Of a stretch of DNA of 64,000 nucleotides, positions 46,926 to 62,101 are shown piece by piece. The stretch is from Mycobacterium sp. IS-1264. GTDB lineage: Bacteria > Actinomycetota > Actinomycetes > Mycobacteriales > Mycobacteriaceae. Positions within the stretch are counted from its first letter, which is position 1; every line of letters begins with the position of its first letter. Made by a program: the position numbers and the translations under genes. The DNA is taken from positions 1 through 64,000 of the forward strand of contig NZ_MBES01000052.1 of the NCBI RefSeq assembly GCF_001954195.1, written 5' to 3'. The notes beneath the pieces are model-generated. The model searched no databases. It saw only the letters and a program-made list of their open reading frames with translations, and had not been told where the DNA came from.

Positions 46926-48500
46926 GTGGCGGAAACGCTTCAGCAGCTGCTTCGCGAACGCCTGGACCAGGACACCCCGGCGCTGAAATGCGGCGAGCGG
47001 GTCTGGACCTGGCGCCAGCATCTTTCCGATGCGGCCGCCACCGCCGCGGCCCTGATCCGCGTCGCCGATCCGGACCGCCCGCTGCACGTCGGCACGCTCC
47101 TGGGTAATACCCCCGAGATGCTCACCGCCATGGCGGCGGCGGCATTGGGCGGGTACGTGCTCTGCGGGATCAATGACACCCGCCGTGGCGCCGCCCTGGC
47201 CAGGGACATCGTGCACGCGGACTGCCAGATCCTGCTCACCGATCCGGCGCACAAGGCAATGCTGGACGGTCTCGAGCTGCCCGGTGTGCGGGTGTTCGAC
47301 GTGTCCGGTGAGGCCTGGCGGGCGCTGCTCGACGAGGCCGGGCCGCTGACTCCCTATCGCGAGGTCAGCGCTACCGACACGTTCATGATGATGTTCACCT
47401 CGGGCACCAGCGGCGACCCGAAGGCGGTGCAGGTCACCCATCTCACCGTGCTGTTCGCCGGCGCTACGCTGATCGCGCGGTTCGGGCTGGACGCGTCCGA
47501 TGTCTGCTACATGGCGATGCCGCTGTTTCACGCCAACGCCCTATTCACCGGGTGGAGCGTGGCGGCGGGCGCCGGAGCGGCGATGGTTCCCGCCACCTTC
47601 TCGGCATCCCGGCTGCTGGCCGACCTGCGCCGCTACGGGGCCACCTTCATGAACTACGTCGGCAAACCACTGGCCTTTGTGCTCGCCACGCCCGAGCGGC
47701 CCGACGACCGCGACAACCCGCTGCGGGTCGCGGTCGGCAACGAGGCGAGCGATCGCGACATCGCCGAGTTCAGCCGTCGCTTCGACTGCACGGTGTGGGA
47801 CGGCTTCGGCTCCACCGAGGGCGCCATCATCATCACTCGCGAGGACGGCTGCCCGCCCGGGTCGTTGGGCCGGGGTTTTCCCGGTGTCGCCATCTACAAC
47901 CCGGACACCCTGGCCGAGTGTCCGGTCGCGACTTTCGGCGACGACGGCGCGCTCACCAACGCCGACGAGGCGATAGGGGAGCTGGTCAACACCACCGGCG
48001 CGGGATTGTTCGCCGGCTACTACAACGACCCGCAGGCCACCGACAGCCGACTTCGAAACGGCATGTTCTGGTCGGGCGATCTCGCCTACCGGGACGCCGA
48101 CGGCTGGATCTACTTCGCCGGACGCAGCGGTGACTGGTTGCGCGTCGACGGGGAGAACATGACCACGGCGCCCATCGAGCGGATCCTGCAAAGGTTGACA
48201 TCGGTCAGCCACGCGGCGGTCTATGCGGTACCCGACGAACAGGTCGGCGACCAGGTCATGGCGGCGATCGTGTTGCGCGACGGCGTCGCCCTGACGCCCG
48301 AGGAGTTCGGCCGGTTCCTGGCCGAACAGCCCGATCTATCCCCCAAGGCGTGGCCGCGGCATGTGTGGCTCACCGACCGACTGCCCACCACGGCGACCAA
48401 CAAGATCATCAAGCGGGAGCTGGCCGCCCGCGGCACCAAGCCCGACGGCGGTGTGCTGTGGACGCGTATCGGAAAAACCGGCGTCTACAACCCGGCCTGA
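46926..48500 (+). CDS. FadD-like acyl-CoA/acyl-AMP ligase
   Basis: A 524-residue adenylate-forming enzyme. AMP-binding loop MFTSGTSGDPKAVQVTH (about 156-172), FGSTEG (about 298), YYNDPQ, GDLAYRDADGW (about 393) and the C-terminal Lys in TATNKIIKREL. It resembles the FadD1/FadD17 group that makes acyl-CoA. I recall no gene between rho and rpmE in M. tuberculosis, so this is an insertion in a housekeeping block. It starts 25 bases after rho on the same strand. Acyl substrate unknown. Confidence 0.82.
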   Translation: MAETLQQLLRERLDQDTPALKCGERVWTWRQHLSDAAATAAALIRVADPDRPLHVGTLLGNTPEMLTAMAAAALGGYVLCGINDTRRGAALARDIVHADCQILLTDPAHKAMLDGLELPGVRVFDVSGEAWRALLDEAGPLTPYREVSATDTFMMMFTSGTSGDPKAVQVTHLTVLFAGATLIARFGLDASDVCYMAMPLFHANALFTGWSVAAGAGAAMVPATFSASRLLADLRRYGATFMNYVGKPLAFVLATPERPDDRDNPLRVAVGNEASDRDIAEFSRRFDCTVWDGFGSTEGAIIITREDGCPPGSLGRGFPGVAIYNPDTLAECPVATFGDDGALTNADEAIGELVNTTGAGLFAGYYNDPQATDSRLRNGMFWSGDLAYRDADGWIYFAGRSGDWLRVDGENMTTAPIERILQRLTSVSHAAVYAVPDEQVGDQVMAAIVLRDGVALTPEEFGRFLAEQPDLSPKAWPRHVWLTDRLPTTATNKIIKRELAARGTKPDGGVLWTRIGKTGVYNPA

Positions 48501-48566
48501 TGCCGCCGGCGTCCCCGGGAATGCCGGCGCCCTGCTCGGCGTTTGGGCTGATGTAGGTTGACCTGG

Positions 48567-48572
48567 CATAAT
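48567..48572 (+). promoter_or_regulatory. candidate -10 of rpmE
   Basis: cataat within tggcataat is the best -10-like element in the 154-base gap between the fadD-like gene and rpmE, about 80 bases before the rpmE ATG. No good -35 is seen. The leader also holds a small hairpin gcccg-gtc-cgggc at 48620-48632. Confidence 0.35.
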
Positions 48573-48654
48573 CGACGGTCGACTACCCCAAAGGACCAGA
48601 TCAGGTCAATGGAGTTCGCGCCCGGTCCGGGCGGCCAACGATCAAAGAGGACAC

Positions 48655-48906
48655 ATGAAAGCTGACATTCACCCCGCGTACGAGGAGACCACGGTCCACT
48701 GCGGGTGCGGCAATACCTTCACCACCCGTAGCACCAAGCCCGGCGGCCACATCGTCGTCGAGGTCTGCTCGCAATGCCACCCGTTCTACACCGGCAAGCA
48801 GAAGATCCTGGACAGCGGCGGCCGGGTGGCGCGTTTCGAAAAGCGCTACGGCAAGCGCAAGGGCGGCGCCGCGGAGGCGGCCGCGCCGGAGCAGGCCGAC
48901 AAATAG
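48655..48906 (+). CDS. rpmE: 50S ribosomal protein L31
   Basis: 83 residues. Zinc-type (C+) L31: HCGCGNTF supplies the first ligands and [15 protein letters not shown] the second CxxC, followed by the basic [15 protein letters not shown] 48655 follows gagga. Part of the large ribosomal subunit. Zinc-free paralogues often replace it under zinc limitation. A strong hairpin follows the stop. Confidence 0.96.
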   Translation: MKADIHPAYEETTVHCGCGNTFTTRSTKPGGHIVVEVCSQCHPFYTGKQKILDSGGRVARFEKRYGKRKGGAAEAAAPEQADK

Positions 48907-48914
48907 CTGGCTCA

Positions 48915-48960
48915 CCGACGCCCGAACTGTGCTGATTTCGCACAGGCCGGGCGTCGGTTT
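48915..48960 (+). terminator. terminator after rpmE
   Basis: Stem ccgacgcccg (48915-48924) with cgggcgtcgg (48948-48957), continued inside by ctgtgc/gcacag around a 7-base loop, then tttgcgttt. It looks like a Rho-independent terminator and lies 25 bases before prfA, so prfA probably has its own start or relies on read-through. Confidence 0.7.
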
Positions 48961-48981
48961 GCGTTTGCGGGAGGAGGTGAC

Positions 48982-50055
48982 ATGACGCAGCCGGTGCAGA
49001 CGATCGACGTGCTGCTCGCCGAGCATGCCGCCCTCGAGCAGCGGCTGGCCGATCCCGAGCTGCACAGCAATCCCGACGAGGCGCGCAAAGCCGGACGCCG
49101 GTTCGCCCGGCTGGCCCCGATCATCGCCACCTATAACAAGCTGGTGGCGGCCCGCGGTGATCTGGAGACCGCCCGCGAACTGGCCGCCGACGACGAGTCG
49201 TTCGCCGACGAGGTCACCGAACTGGAATCCCGGGTCGCTGAACTGGATACCCAACTCACCGACATGCTGGCGCCGCGCGACCCGCATGACGCCGACGACA
49301 TCGTGCTGGAAGTCAAATCCGGTGAGGGCGGCGAAGAATCGGCACTGTTCGCCGCCGACCTGGCCAGGATGTACATCCGCTACGCCGAGCGGCACGGCTG
49401 GAACGTGACTGTCCTGGACGAAACCACGTCGGACCTCGGCGGCTACAAAGACGCGACGCTGGCTATTTCCAGCAAGGGCGACACGGCCGACGGCGTCTGG
49501 TCGCGAATGAAATTCGAGGGCGGCGTGCACCGGGTGCAGCGCGTCCCGGTGACGGAATCCCAAGGCCGCGTGCACACTTCGGCGGCGGGCGTGCTGGTCT
49601 ATCCGGAGCCCGAGGAGGTCGGCGAGGTGCAGATCGACGAGTCGGATCTGCGCATCGACGTGTACCGCTCGTCCGGCAAGGGCGGGCAGGGCGTCAACAC
49701 CACCGACTCCGCGGTGCGAATCACGCACCTGCCCACCGGGATCGTCGTCACCTGTCAAAACGAACGCTCCCAGCTGCAGAACAAAACCCGCGCGTTGCAG
49801 GTGCTGGCGGCGCGCCTGCAGGCGATCGCCGAGGAGCAGGCGCTGGCCGACGCGTCGGCGGACCGCGCGAGCCAGATCCGCACGGTAGACCGCAGCGAAC
49901 GAATTCGCACCTACAACTTCCCGGAGAACCGGATCACGGATCACCGAATCGGTTACAAGTCACACAATCTCGACCAGGTGCTCGACGGCGACCTGGACGC
50001 GTTGTTCGACGCGCTGAGCGCCGCCGACAAGCAGTCGCGGTTGCAACAGGCATGA
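48982..50055 (+). CDS. prfA: peptide chain release factor 1
   Basis: 357 residues. The GGQ peptidyl-tRNA hydrolysis motif is in [17 protein letters not shown] (about 230-246), and [17 protein letters not shown] is the usual C-terminal stretch. It terminates at UAA/UAG. The ribosome site ggaggagg is strong. Overlaps prmC by 4 bases (ATGA), coupling the factor to the enzyme that methylates its GGQ glutamine. Confidence 0.96.
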   Translation: MTQPVQTIDVLLAEHAALEQRLADPELHSNPDEARKAGRRFARLAPIIATYNKLVAARGDLETARELAADDESFADEVTELESRVAELDTQLTDMLAPRDPHDADDIVLEVKSGEGGEESALFAADLARMYIRYAERHGWNVTVLDETTSDLGGYKDATLAISSKGDTADGVWSRMKFEGGVHRVQRVPVTESQGRVHTSAAGVLVYPEPEEVGEVQIDESDLRIDVYRSSGKGGQGVNTTDSAVRITHLPTGIVVTCQNERSQLQNKTRALQVLAARLQAIAEEQALADASADRASQIRTVDRSERIRTYNFPENRITDHRIGYKSHNLDQVLDGDLDALFDALSAADKQSRLQQA

Positions 50056-50900
50056 CAGTCCTGCGGCGCGCAATCGACTCTGCTGCGGCGCAACTGGCCG
50101 AAGCGGGGATCGACTCTGCGCGTTTCGACGCGGAGGAATTGGCCGCGCATCTCGCGGGCACCGATCGCGGTCGGCTGAGCCTGGTCGAGTCCATCGACGA
50201 CGAATTTCTCCCGCGTTACGCCGACGCCGTCGCCGCGCGCTCGCGGCGGGTTCCGCTGCAGCATCTCATCGGGACGGCGGCGTTTGGCCCGGTGCTGCTG
50301 CACGTCGGCCCCGGCGTCTTCATACCGCGCCCGGAGACGGAGTCGCTGTTCGCGTGGGCCTCCGCGCAGCCACTGGCCGCCCGACCGCTGATCGTCGATG
50401 TGTGCACCGGATCCGGCGCATTGGCCGTGGCGCTGGCCCGGCACCGTCCCGCCGCCCGGGTCATCGGTATCGACGACGACGAGGCCGCGCTCGACTACGC
50501 GCGCCACAACATCGAGGGCACCGAAGTCGAACTCGTCCGCGCCGATGTCACCGCATCGGGCCTGCTGCCCGAGTTGGACGGGCGGGTTGACCTACTCGTC
50601 GCGAACCCGCCCTACGTTCCCGACAGCGTCGTCCTGGAACCCGAAGTGGCCCAACATGATCCGCCGCACGCGGTGTTCGGCGGGCCGGACGGCATGACGG
50701 TGATCGCCGCCGTGGTGCGCCTCGCCGGGCGCTGGCTGGGCGTCGGTGGTCTGTTCGCCGTCGAGCACGATGACACCACGTCGTCGCGGACCGTCGAATT
50801 GGTGGAGAGCACAGGGCTTTTCGATGACGTCCAGGCGCGGCATGATCTGACCGGCAGGCCAAGGTTTGTGACGGCGCGCAGAAGGGGGATCCGTGGCTGA
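50052..50900 (+). CDS. prmC: release-factor glutamine methyltransferase PrmC/HemK
   Basis: 282 residues. An N-terminal helical domain (1-75) is followed by a class I SAM fold with [15 protein letters not shown] (about 115-129) and the NPPY catalytic motif (VANPPYVPD, about 184-192). It methylates the GGQ glutamine of release factors. Counterpart of Rv1300. Starts within prfA and overlaps the next gene by 8 bases. Confidence 0.95.
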   Translation: MTVLRRAIDSAAAQLAEAGIDSARFDAEELAAHLAGTDRGRLSLVESIDDEFLPRYADAVAARSRRVPLQHLIGTAAFGPVLLHVGPGVFIPRPETESLFAWASAQPLAARPLIVDVCTGSGALAVALARHRPAARVIGIDDDEAALDYARHNIEGTEVELVRADVTASGLLPELDGRVDLLVANPPYVPDSVVLEPEVAQHDPPHAVFGGPDGMTVIAAVVRLAGRWLGVGGLFAVEHDDTTSSRTVELVESTGLFDDVQARHDLTGRPRFVTARRRGIRG

Positions 50901-51546
50901 GGTATTCGACTGTGCCGACCCCGACCAGCGTTCGCTGGGAATCTCCTCGGCGGCGGGGGCGTTGAAGGGCGGCCGGCTGGTCGTCATGCCGACGGACACC
51001 GTGTACGGCATCGGTGCCGACGCGTTCGACGGCACCGCCGTGGCCGCGCTGCTCTCGGCGAAGGGCCGCGGCCGCGACATGCCGGTGGGGGTGCTGGTCG
51101 GCTCCTGGCACACGATCGAGGGGCTGGTCTACACGATGCCCGACGGCGCCCGCGAACTGATCCGCGCATTCTGGCCGGGCGCACTGAGTTTGGTAGTGAC
51201 ACAAGCGCCGTCGCTGCAGTGGGATCTCGGCGATGCCCGCGGAACCGTGATGCTGCGAATGCCGCTGCACCCCGTCGCCATCGAGCTGTTGCGTGAGGTC
51301 GGACCGATGGCGGTTTCCAGCGCCAACGTCTCCGGCCGCTCGCCGGCGGTGAACGCCGACGAAGCGCGCAACCAACTCGGCGACCTCGTCGACGTCTATC
51401 TCGACGCGGGCCCATCCGAGCAACAGGCCGCGTCCACGATCGTCGACCTGACCGGAGCCGCGCCGCGCATCCTGCGGGCGGGGCCGGTCAGCGCCGAACG
51501 GATCGCCGAAGTGCTCGGGACGGACCCGGGAAGCCTCATCGCCTAG
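50893..51546 (+). CDS. threonylcarbamoyl-AMP synthase (Sua5/YrdC/TsaC)
   Basis: 217 residues from GTG 50893 (ggggga upstream). VVMPTDTVYGIGADAF, the Lys-Gly-Arg segment SAKGRGRDMPVGV and SSANVSGRSP are the binding elements of the YrdC fold. It makes threonylcarbamoyl-AMP for the t6A modification of ANN-decoding tRNAs. Length equals Rv1301. The short form lacks the Sua5 C-terminal domain. Confidence 0.93.
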   Translation: MAEVFDCADPDQRSLGISSAAGALKGGRLVVMPTDTVYGIGADAFDGTAVAALLSAKGRGRDMPVGVLVGSWHTIEGLVYTMPDGARELIRAFWPGALSLVVTQAPSLQWDLGDARGTVMLRMPLHPVAIELLREVGPMAVSSANVSGRSPAVNADEARNQLGDLVDVYLDAGPSEQQAASTIVDLTGAAPRILRAGPVSAERIAEVLGTDPGSLIA

Positions 51547-51570
51547 CTCGGCGCGGTGGATCTCAGGTTG

Positions 51571-52788
51571 GTGCAGTACGGTCTCGACGTGTCCAGCGAC
51601 CTAGCCAGCCTTGCCGGTGGCTTGTTCGCCCTGTCCGATCGCGGCGCCGGTGTCCCGCTGCGCGAGCTTGCCCTCGTCGGGCTGACCGCGGCCATCATCA
51701 CCTACTTCGCCACCGGACCGGTGCGGGTACTGGCCACCCGATTGGGAGCGGTCGCCTATCCGCGGGAACGCGATGTGCACGTGACCCCGACCCCGCGGAT
51801 GGGCGGGCTAGCCATGTTTGTCGGCGTTGTCAGCGCCGTCTTCCTGGCGTCGCAGCTTCCCGCGCTGACCCGCGGATTCGTCTATTCCACCGGAATGCCC
51901 GCGGTGCTGGTGGCCGGCGCGGTGATCATGGGCATCGGCCTGATCGACGACCGCTGGGGCCTGGATGCGCTGACCAAGTTCGCCGGCCAGATCACCGCGG
52001 CGAGCGTGCTGGTCACCATGGGCGTCGCATGGAGTGTCATCTATATCCCGTTGGGCGGTGTCGGCACGGTGGTCCTTGACCAGGCCTCGTCGATCCTGCT
52101 CACCCTGGCGCTGACCGTGTCGGTCGTCAACGCGATGAACTTCGTGGACGGGCTCGACGGGCTGGCCGCCGGGGTGGGTCTCATCATGGCGATGGCGATA
52201 TGCATGTTCTCGGTAGGTCTGCTCCGCGACCACGGCGGTGACGTGCTGTTCTACCCGCCCGCGGTGATTTCGGTGGTGCTGGCGGGGGCCTGTCTGGGCT
52301 TTCTGCCGCACAACTTCCACCGGGCCAAGATCTTCATGGGCGACTCCGGCTCGATGCTGATCGGTTTGATGCTCGCCGCGGCATCCACGACGGCCGCCGG
52401 ACCCATCTCGCAGAACGCCTACGGTGCTCGCGATGTGTTTGCTCTGCTGTCGCCCTTCCTGCTGGTGGTGGCGGTCATGTTCTTTCCGATGCTCGATCTG
52501 CTGCTGGCGATCGTGCGCCGGACCCGCGCCGGGCGCAGCGCGTTCAGCCCCGACAAGATGCACCTGCACCATCGGTTGCTGCAGATCGGTCATTCGCATC
52601 GCCGGGTGGTCCTGCTCATCTATCTATGGGTCGGCATCGTCGCGTTCGGCGCCGCGAGCACGATATTTTTCAACCCCCGCGATACCGGCGCGGTGATGCT
52701 GGGGGCCATCGTGGTGGCCGGGGTGGCGACGGCGATCCCGCTCCTGCGCCGCCGCGACGACTACGAAGACGAGGACTACGACAGCTAG
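51571..52788 (+). CDS. wecA: decaprenyl-phosphate GlcNAc-1-phosphate transferase WecA (Rfe)
   Basis: 405 residues from GTG 51571 (MQYGLDVSSD), which matches the M. tuberculosis Rv1302 start. An upstream GTG at 51556 would add five residues. About 11 membrane helices. Catalytic landmarks are LIDDRWGLD, NAMNFVDGLDGLAAG, MGDSGSMLIG and the cytoplasmic HLHHRLLQIGHSHRR. It attaches GlcNAc-phosphate to decaprenyl phosphate, the first step of the linker joining arabinogalactan to peptidoglycan. The C-terminus is acidic. Confidence 0.95.
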   Translation: MQYGLDVSSDLASLAGGLFALSDRGAGVPLRELALVGLTAAIITYFATGPVRVLATRLGAVAYPRERDVHVTPTPRMGGLAMFVGVVSAVFLASQLPALTRGFVYSTGMPAVLVAGAVIMGIGLIDDRWGLDALTKFAGQITAASVLVTMGVAWSVIYIPLGGVGTVVLDQASSILLTLALTVSVVNAMNFVDGLDGLAAGVGLIMAMAICMFSVGLLRDHGGDVLFYPPAVISVVLAGACLGFLPHNFHRAKIFMGDSGSMLIGLMLAAASTTAAGPISQNAYGARDVFALLSPFLLVVAVMFFPMLDLLLAIVRRTRAGRSAFSPDKMHLHHRLLQIGHSHRRVVLLIYLWVGIVAFGAASTIFFNPRDTGAVMLGAIVVAGVATAIPLLRRRDDYEDEDYDS

Positions 52789-52803
52789 TAGTAGTTTCGG
52801 TCG

Positions 52804-52816
52804 CCGTATGATACGG
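52804..52816 (+). promoter_or_regulatory. atp operon promoter with perfect palindrome
   Basis: ccgtat-g-atacgg is a perfect 13-base palindrome, and it contains tatgat (52807-52812), a good -10 hexamer. It lies about 200 bases before atpI, giving a long leader. No gene fits in 52789-53016. A symmetric site over the -10 would suit a repressor; the protein is unknown. Confidence 0.5.
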
Positions 52817-53016
52817 TGCTGGTAGAACCCCGAATTGAAGCCTCGAGGGTTGCCGGCCAGCCGGCCCGCCGGACGCTTATCCGGTCGCGCCGATTCACGA
52901 CCGACAAAGGGAGCTACCCCTTGGGTGATTCCAGTGTGACGTGCGATACGCTCGGCGGGCCACCGATCGGTCGGTCGGGGGACTTCCGCTCCACTACCTG
53001 GGATTGAGGTGCTGCA

Positions 53017-53470
53017 GTGACGACACCAGCGCAGGACGCGCCGTTGGTGTTTCCCTCTGTTGCTTTCCGTCCGGTTCGGCTGTTTGTGATCAGCGCCGGG
53101 ATCACCGCGCTGGCGATCCTGGCCGCCGGATTGTCGGGTCACCTCATGTTCGGCGTGTTCTTCGGCGTCGGGTTGCTGTTGGGTTTGCTCAACGCACTCC
53201 TGGTGCGGCGCTCGGTCGCCTCGATCACCGCGAAAGACCATCCACTGAAGAGCTCGATGGCCCTCAACTCGGCGACACGGTTGGCGATCATCACCGTGGT
53301 CGCGCTGATCATTGCCTACGTCTTCCGGCCGAACGGCTTGGGTGCGATGTTCGGACTGGCGCTCTTCCAGGTGCTGCTGGTCGCGTCGACCGCGCTGCCG
53401 GTCTGGAAGAAGCTGCGCACCGGCGAGCCGGCGGCGACCGGCTCGGATGCGGAAGGAGGGAGCACCAGCG

Positions 53471-53478
<8 letters not shown>
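53017..53478 (+). CDS. atpI: ATP synthase protein I
   Basis: A 153-residue membrane protein with four likely helices (for example [18 protein letters not shown] and [18 protein letters not shown]). In other bacteria AtpI assists c-ring assembly. GTG 53017. Counterpart of Rv1303. Its end overlaps atpB by 8 bases (ATGACTGA), the first of the coupled genes atpIBEFHAGDC. Confidence 0.9.
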
Positions 53479-54519
<1,041 letters not shown>

Positions 54520-54539
54520 TTCGGCTGTGATGGGTTGCA

Positions 54540-55058
54540 ATGGGTGAAGTGAACCCTATGGTTTTGGCGGCCAGCCAGGTGGTAGCAGAGGGCGGCAAGG
54601 GTGGCAGTAACTTCCTCGTCCCCAACGGCACCTTCTTCTTTGTGCTGGCCATCTTCCTGATCGTGCTCGCCGTCATCGGCACCTTCGTGGTGCCGCCGAT
54701 TCTGAAGGTGCTGCGCGAACGCGACGCCATGGTCGCCAAAACCGCTGCCGACAACAAGAAATCGGCCGAGCAGTTCGAAGCGGCGCAGGCCGATTACGAG
54801 GCGGCCATGAAGGAAGCCCGCGTGCAGGCATCGTCGTTCCGCGACGACGCGCGCGCGGACGGCCGCAAGGTCGTCGAAGACGCGCGGGCCCGTGCCGAGC
54901 AAGAGGTGATGTCGACGGTGCAGGTTGCCTCCGAGCAATTGAAACGGGAAAGGGACGCAGTGGAACTGGATCTGCGCGCCAACGTCGGAACGATGTCGGC
55001 GACCCTGGCCAGCCGGATCCTCGGCGTCGACGTGACGACCTCGGCCGCGACAAGGTAA
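54540..55058 (+). CDS. atpF: ATP synthase subunit b
   Basis: 172 residues. One membrane helix ([20 protein letters not shown]) is followed by a long charged helix for the peripheral stalk ([20 protein letters not shown]). ATG 54540 (MGEVNPM) corresponds to the Rv1306 start. Works with the b-delta fusion encoded next. Confidence 0.95.
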   Translation: MGEVNPMVLAASQVVAEGGKGGSNFLVPNGTFFFVLAIFLIVLAVIGTFVVPPILKVLRERDAMVAKTAADNKKSAEQFEAAQADYEAAMKEARVQASSFRDDARADGRKVVEDARARAEQEVMSTVQVASEQLKRERDAVELDLRANVGTMSATLASRILGVDVTTSAATR

Positions 55059-55064
55059 TCATCA

Positions 55065-56405
55065 ATGTCGACCTTCATCGGACAATTAATCGGGTTCGCG
55101 GTCATCGTGTTCCTGGTGGTGCGGTACGTCGTGCCGCCGGTGCGTAACCTGATGACCGCCCGGCAGAGCGCGGTGCGCCAACAGCTGGAGGACTCGGCCG
55201 CGGCCGCCACCCGGTTGACCGAGTCGACCGAGGCACACAGCAAGGCCGTGGAAGCCGCCAAGGAAGAGGCGAAGCGGGTCGTCGAAGAGGCCAAGACGGA
55301 CGCGGTACGCATCGCCGAGCAATTGCAGGCCCAGGCCGAGGTCGAGGCCGAACGCATCAAGGCGCAGGGCGCCAGCCAGATCGAGCTCATGCGGACCCAG
55401 CTCACCCGTCAGCTTCGCCTGGAGCTGGGCCACGAATCCGTGCGCCAGGCAGGCGAATTGGTGCGCAGCTATGTCGCCGATGCGGACCAGCAGGCGGCGA
55501 CGGTCGACCGATTTCTCGACGAGCTCGACGAGATGGCGCCCGCATCGGCCCTGGTCGAGTACCCGCTGCTGAAGAAGATGCGCTCGGCCAGTCGGCTGGC
55601 GCTGGGCGACCTGTCGGAGCGGTTCAACGACCTGGCCAAGGACCTGGACAACAAGGGGCTCACCACGCTCTCGGCCGAGCTGGTGTCGGTAGCCCGAATG
55701 CTCGACCGCGAAATCGTTGTCACCCGCTATCTCACCGTGCCTGCCGAGGACGCGGGTCCCCGTGTCCGGCTGATCGAGCGGCTGGTATCCGGCAAGGTCG
55801 GTGACGCCACGCTCGACGTGCTGCGGTTGGCCGTCTCGGAGCATTGGTCCGCCAACTCCGATCTGGTCGATGCCATCGAGCACGTGTCACGGCAAGCGCT
55901 GCTGGAAGTCGCCGAGCGCGAGGATCGGGTCGATGACGTGGAAGACCAACTGTTCCGGTTTTCCCGCATCCTCGAGGCACAGCCCCGGCTCGGCATCCTG
56001 TTGGGCGACTACGCCGCCCCCGCCGAGGGACGGGTTGCGTTGCTGCGCAAGGTGCTTGACAGCGCAAGCGGCAGGGTCACCCCGATCGCGAGGGCGTTGC
56101 TCACCCAGACCGTCGAGCTGCTGAGGGGCCAGCCGGCCGAGGAGGCCATGAAGCTCCTGGCCGAAGTGGCGGTGGCGCGGCGCGGCGAAATCGTCGCGCA
56201 AGTCAGTGCCGCGGCCGAACTCAGCGACGCCCAGCGCACTCGCCTCACCGAAGTGCTCAGCCGCATCTACGGTCATCCGGTCACGGTGCATCTCCAGATC
56301 GACGCCGAACTGCTGGGTGGACTGCTCATCGCCGTGGCCGACGAGGTGATCGACGGTACGCTCGCGTCCCGTCTGGCCGCGGCCAAAGCCCAGCTACCCG
56401 ACTAA
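55065..56405 (+). CDS. atpH: ATP synthase b-delta fusion subunit
   Basis: 446 residues, the same length as Rv1307. The N-terminal part is a second b-like chain (membrane helix [17 protein letters not shown], then coiled coil) with a hinge near 110-170. The C-terminal part, ending [12 protein letters not shown], is subunit delta that caps the F1 head. This fusion is characteristic of mycobacteria and makes an asymmetric stalk with AtpF. Confidence 0.96.
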   Translation: MSTFIGQLIGFAVIVFLVVRYVVPPVRNLMTARQSAVRQQLEDSAAAATRLTESTEAHSKAVEAAKEEAKRVVEEAKTDAVRIAEQLQAQAEVEAERIKAQGASQIELMRTQLTRQLRLELGHESVRQAGELVRSYVADADQQAATVDRFLDELDEMAPASALVEYPLLKKMRSASRLALGDLSERFNDLAKDLDNKGLTTLSAELVSVARMLDREIVVTRYLTVPAEDAGPRVRLIERLVSGKVGDATLDVLRLAVSEHWSANSDLVDAIEHVSRQALLEVAEREDRVDDVEDQLFRFSRILEAQPRLGILLGDYAAPAEGRVALLRKVLDSASGRVTPIARALLTQTVELLRGQPAEEAMKLLAEVAVARRGEIVAQVSAAAELSDAQRTRLTEVLSRIYGHPVTVHLQIDAELLGGLLIAVADEVIDGTLASRLAAAKAQLPD

Positions 56406-56460
56406 AGCACCCGAACCACATCCCACGCGAACGACGATCAAGTAGGAAGAACGAAAAGCC

Positions 56461-58164
<1,704 letters not shown>

Positions 58165-58170
58165 CTAACG

Positions 58171-60575
<2,405 letters not shown>

Positions 60576-60599
60576 GGCTGAATCGAAAGGCGTTGTGGC

Positions 60600-60965
60600 A
60601 TGGCGGAATTGAATGTTGAGATCGTCGCCGTCGACCGAAAGATCTGGTCGGGCGAGGCGACGTTCCTGTTCACCCGCACCACCGTCGGCGAAATCGGCAT
60701 CCTGCCCCGCCACATCCCGCTGGTGGCGCAACTGGTCGACGACGCCATGGTGCGCGTCGAACGGGAAGGCGAAGACGATCTGCGGATCGCGGTGGACGGT
60801 GGGTTCCTCTCGGTAACCGAGGAGACCGTCACCGTTCTCGCCGAATCAGCGGAGTTCGAGTCGGAGATCGACGAGGCCGCCGCGAAGGAAGATTCGGAGT
60901 CCGACGATCCCCGCATCGCCGCGAGGGGCCGCGCCAGACTGCGCGCCGTCGGCGCGATCGACTGA
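60600..60965 (+). CDS. atpC: ATP synthase subunit epsilon
   Basis: A 121-residue N-terminal beta-barrel plus helix protein. [15 protein letters not shown] and [16 protein letters not shown] are conserved. The C-terminal helix is short and acidic, as in other mycobacteria. Last gene of the atp operon; the next start is 6 bases after its stop. Confidence 0.95.
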   Translation: MAELNVEIVAVDRKIWSGEATFLFTRTTVGEIGILPRHIPLVAQLVDDAMVRVEREGEDDLRIAVDGGFLSVTEETVTVLAESAEFESEIDEAAAKEDSESDDPRIAARGRARLRAVGAID

Positions 60966-60971
60966 CCGCCG

Positions 60972-61415
60972 ATGAGCGCGCCCATGGTCGGCATGGTCGT
61001 GCTCGTCGTCCTGTTAGCGGCGGCCGTCGTTGCGTTGAGTTATCGGCTGTGGAAGCTGCGCCAGGGCGGCACGGCGGGAATCATGCGGGACATCCCCGCG
61101 GTGGGTGGTCACGGCTGGCGGCACGGCGTGATCCGCTACCGCGGGGGCGAGGCCGCGTTCTACCGGTTGTCCAGCCTGCGTTTGTGGCCCGATCGTCGGC
61201 TCAGCCGGCGCGGTGTGGAGATCGTGGCCCGGCGTGCGCCGCGTGGCGACGAGTTCGACATCATGACCGACGAGATCGTCGTCCTAGAACTGCGCGACAC
61301 CACGCAGGACCGCAGGTCCGGTTATGAGCTCGCCCTGGATCAGGGCGCGTTGACCGCGTTCTTGTCGTGGCTGGAGTCCCGCCCGTCGCCGCGCGCGCGT
61401 CGTCGCAGCGTCTGA
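60972..61415 (+). CDS. DUF2550 membrane protein
   Basis: 147 residues. One N-terminal membrane helix (MVGMVVLVVLLAAAVVALSY) and a soluble domain with RHGVIRYRGGEAAFYRL, a DUF2550 feature. Counterpart of Rv1312, always next to the atp genes in mycobacteria; function unknown. It starts 6 bases after atpC, so it is likely on the same transcript. Confidence 0.9.
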   Translation: MSAPMVGMVVLVVLLAAAVVALSYRLWKLRQGGTAGIMRDIPAVGGHGWRHGVIRYRGGEAAFYRLSSLRLWPDRRLSRRGVEIVARRAPRGDEFDIMTDEIVVLELRDTTQDRRSGYELALDQGALTAFLSWLESRPSPRARRRSV

Positions 61416-61422
61416 AACCCCG

Positions 61423-61444
61423 GCGGCCGAGCCGATTTGGCCGC
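61423..61444. terminator. weak hairpin between convergent genes
   Basis: gcggcc (61423-61428) pairs with ggccgc (61439-61444) around a 10-base loop, in the 34-base gap between the DUF2550 and adenosyltransferase stop codons. It could end both transcripts but the stem is short. Confidence 0.3.
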
Positions 61445-61449
61445 TCGCC

Positions 61450-62031
61450 TCAGCCTCCGGGCGCGCCGCCGCCGGGTTTCCAGAGCACATCTCCGCCGGG
61501 GTTGGCCACCCGCGACAGAATGAAAAGCAGATCCGAGAGCCGGTTGAGGTATTTCGCCGGCAGCACGTTGACGCCCTCCGGGTGGGAATCGACCGCGGCC
61601 CACGCCGACCGCTCGGCCCGCCGTACCACCGTGCGAGCGACGTGCAGCAGCGCCGACAACGCCGAACCACCCGGTAGCACAAAGGAATTCAAGGCCGGCA
61701 ACGGCTCGTTGTATGTGTCGCACCACCGTTCGAGCCGGTCCACGTAGGCCTGGGTTACGCGCAGCGGGGGGTATTCGGGAGTTTCCACGACGGGGGTAGA
61801 CAGGTCGGCGCCGGCGTCGAACAGGTCGTTCTGGATCTGGCGCAAGACGTCCGCGATTTCGTTGTCCGGCTGACCCAGGGCGATCGCCACGCCGATCGCC
61901 GAGTTGGCCTCGTCGCAGTCGGCGTACGCCACCAGCCGGGGGTCGTTTTTCGAGACCCGCGAGAAGTCGCTCAATCCAGTGGTCCCGTCGTCGCCGGTTC
62001 GCGTATAGATCCGGGTCAGGTGTATTGCCAT
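61450..62031 (-). CDS. PduO-type cob(I)alamin adenosyltransferase
   Basis: 193 residues from ATG 62031, the same length as Rv1314c. The N-terminal ATP loop RIYTRTGDDGTTGLSDFSRV and the C-terminal RRAERSAW and NRLSDLLF segments are diagnostic of the PduO family. It makes adenosylcobalamin from reduced cobalamin and ATP. It is divergent from murA, 70 bases apart. A longer frame to 62520 lies across murA and is rejected. Confidence 0.94.
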   Translation of the reverse strand: MAIHLTRIYTRTGDDGTTGLSDFSRVSKNDPRLVAYADCDEANSAIGVAIALGQPDNEIADVLRQIQNDLFDAGADLSTPVVETPEYPPLRVTQAYVDRLERWCDTYNEPLPALNSFVLPGGSALSALLHVARTVVRRAERSAWAAVDSHPEGVNVLPAKYLNRLSDLLFILSRVANPGGDVLWKPGGGAPGG

Positions 62032-62101
62032 GACAAAACGGTACCGGCTGCCGGACTTGACCTGACTGACAAGCCGAAACCGCTTCACTAGACTGACGCG
62101 G

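Noticed and set aside
45240..47531. 763-codon open frame antisense to rho and the fadD-like gene
   Set aside because: It spans two genes with strong motifs on the other strand, and its sequence is low-complexity His/Arg/Gly.
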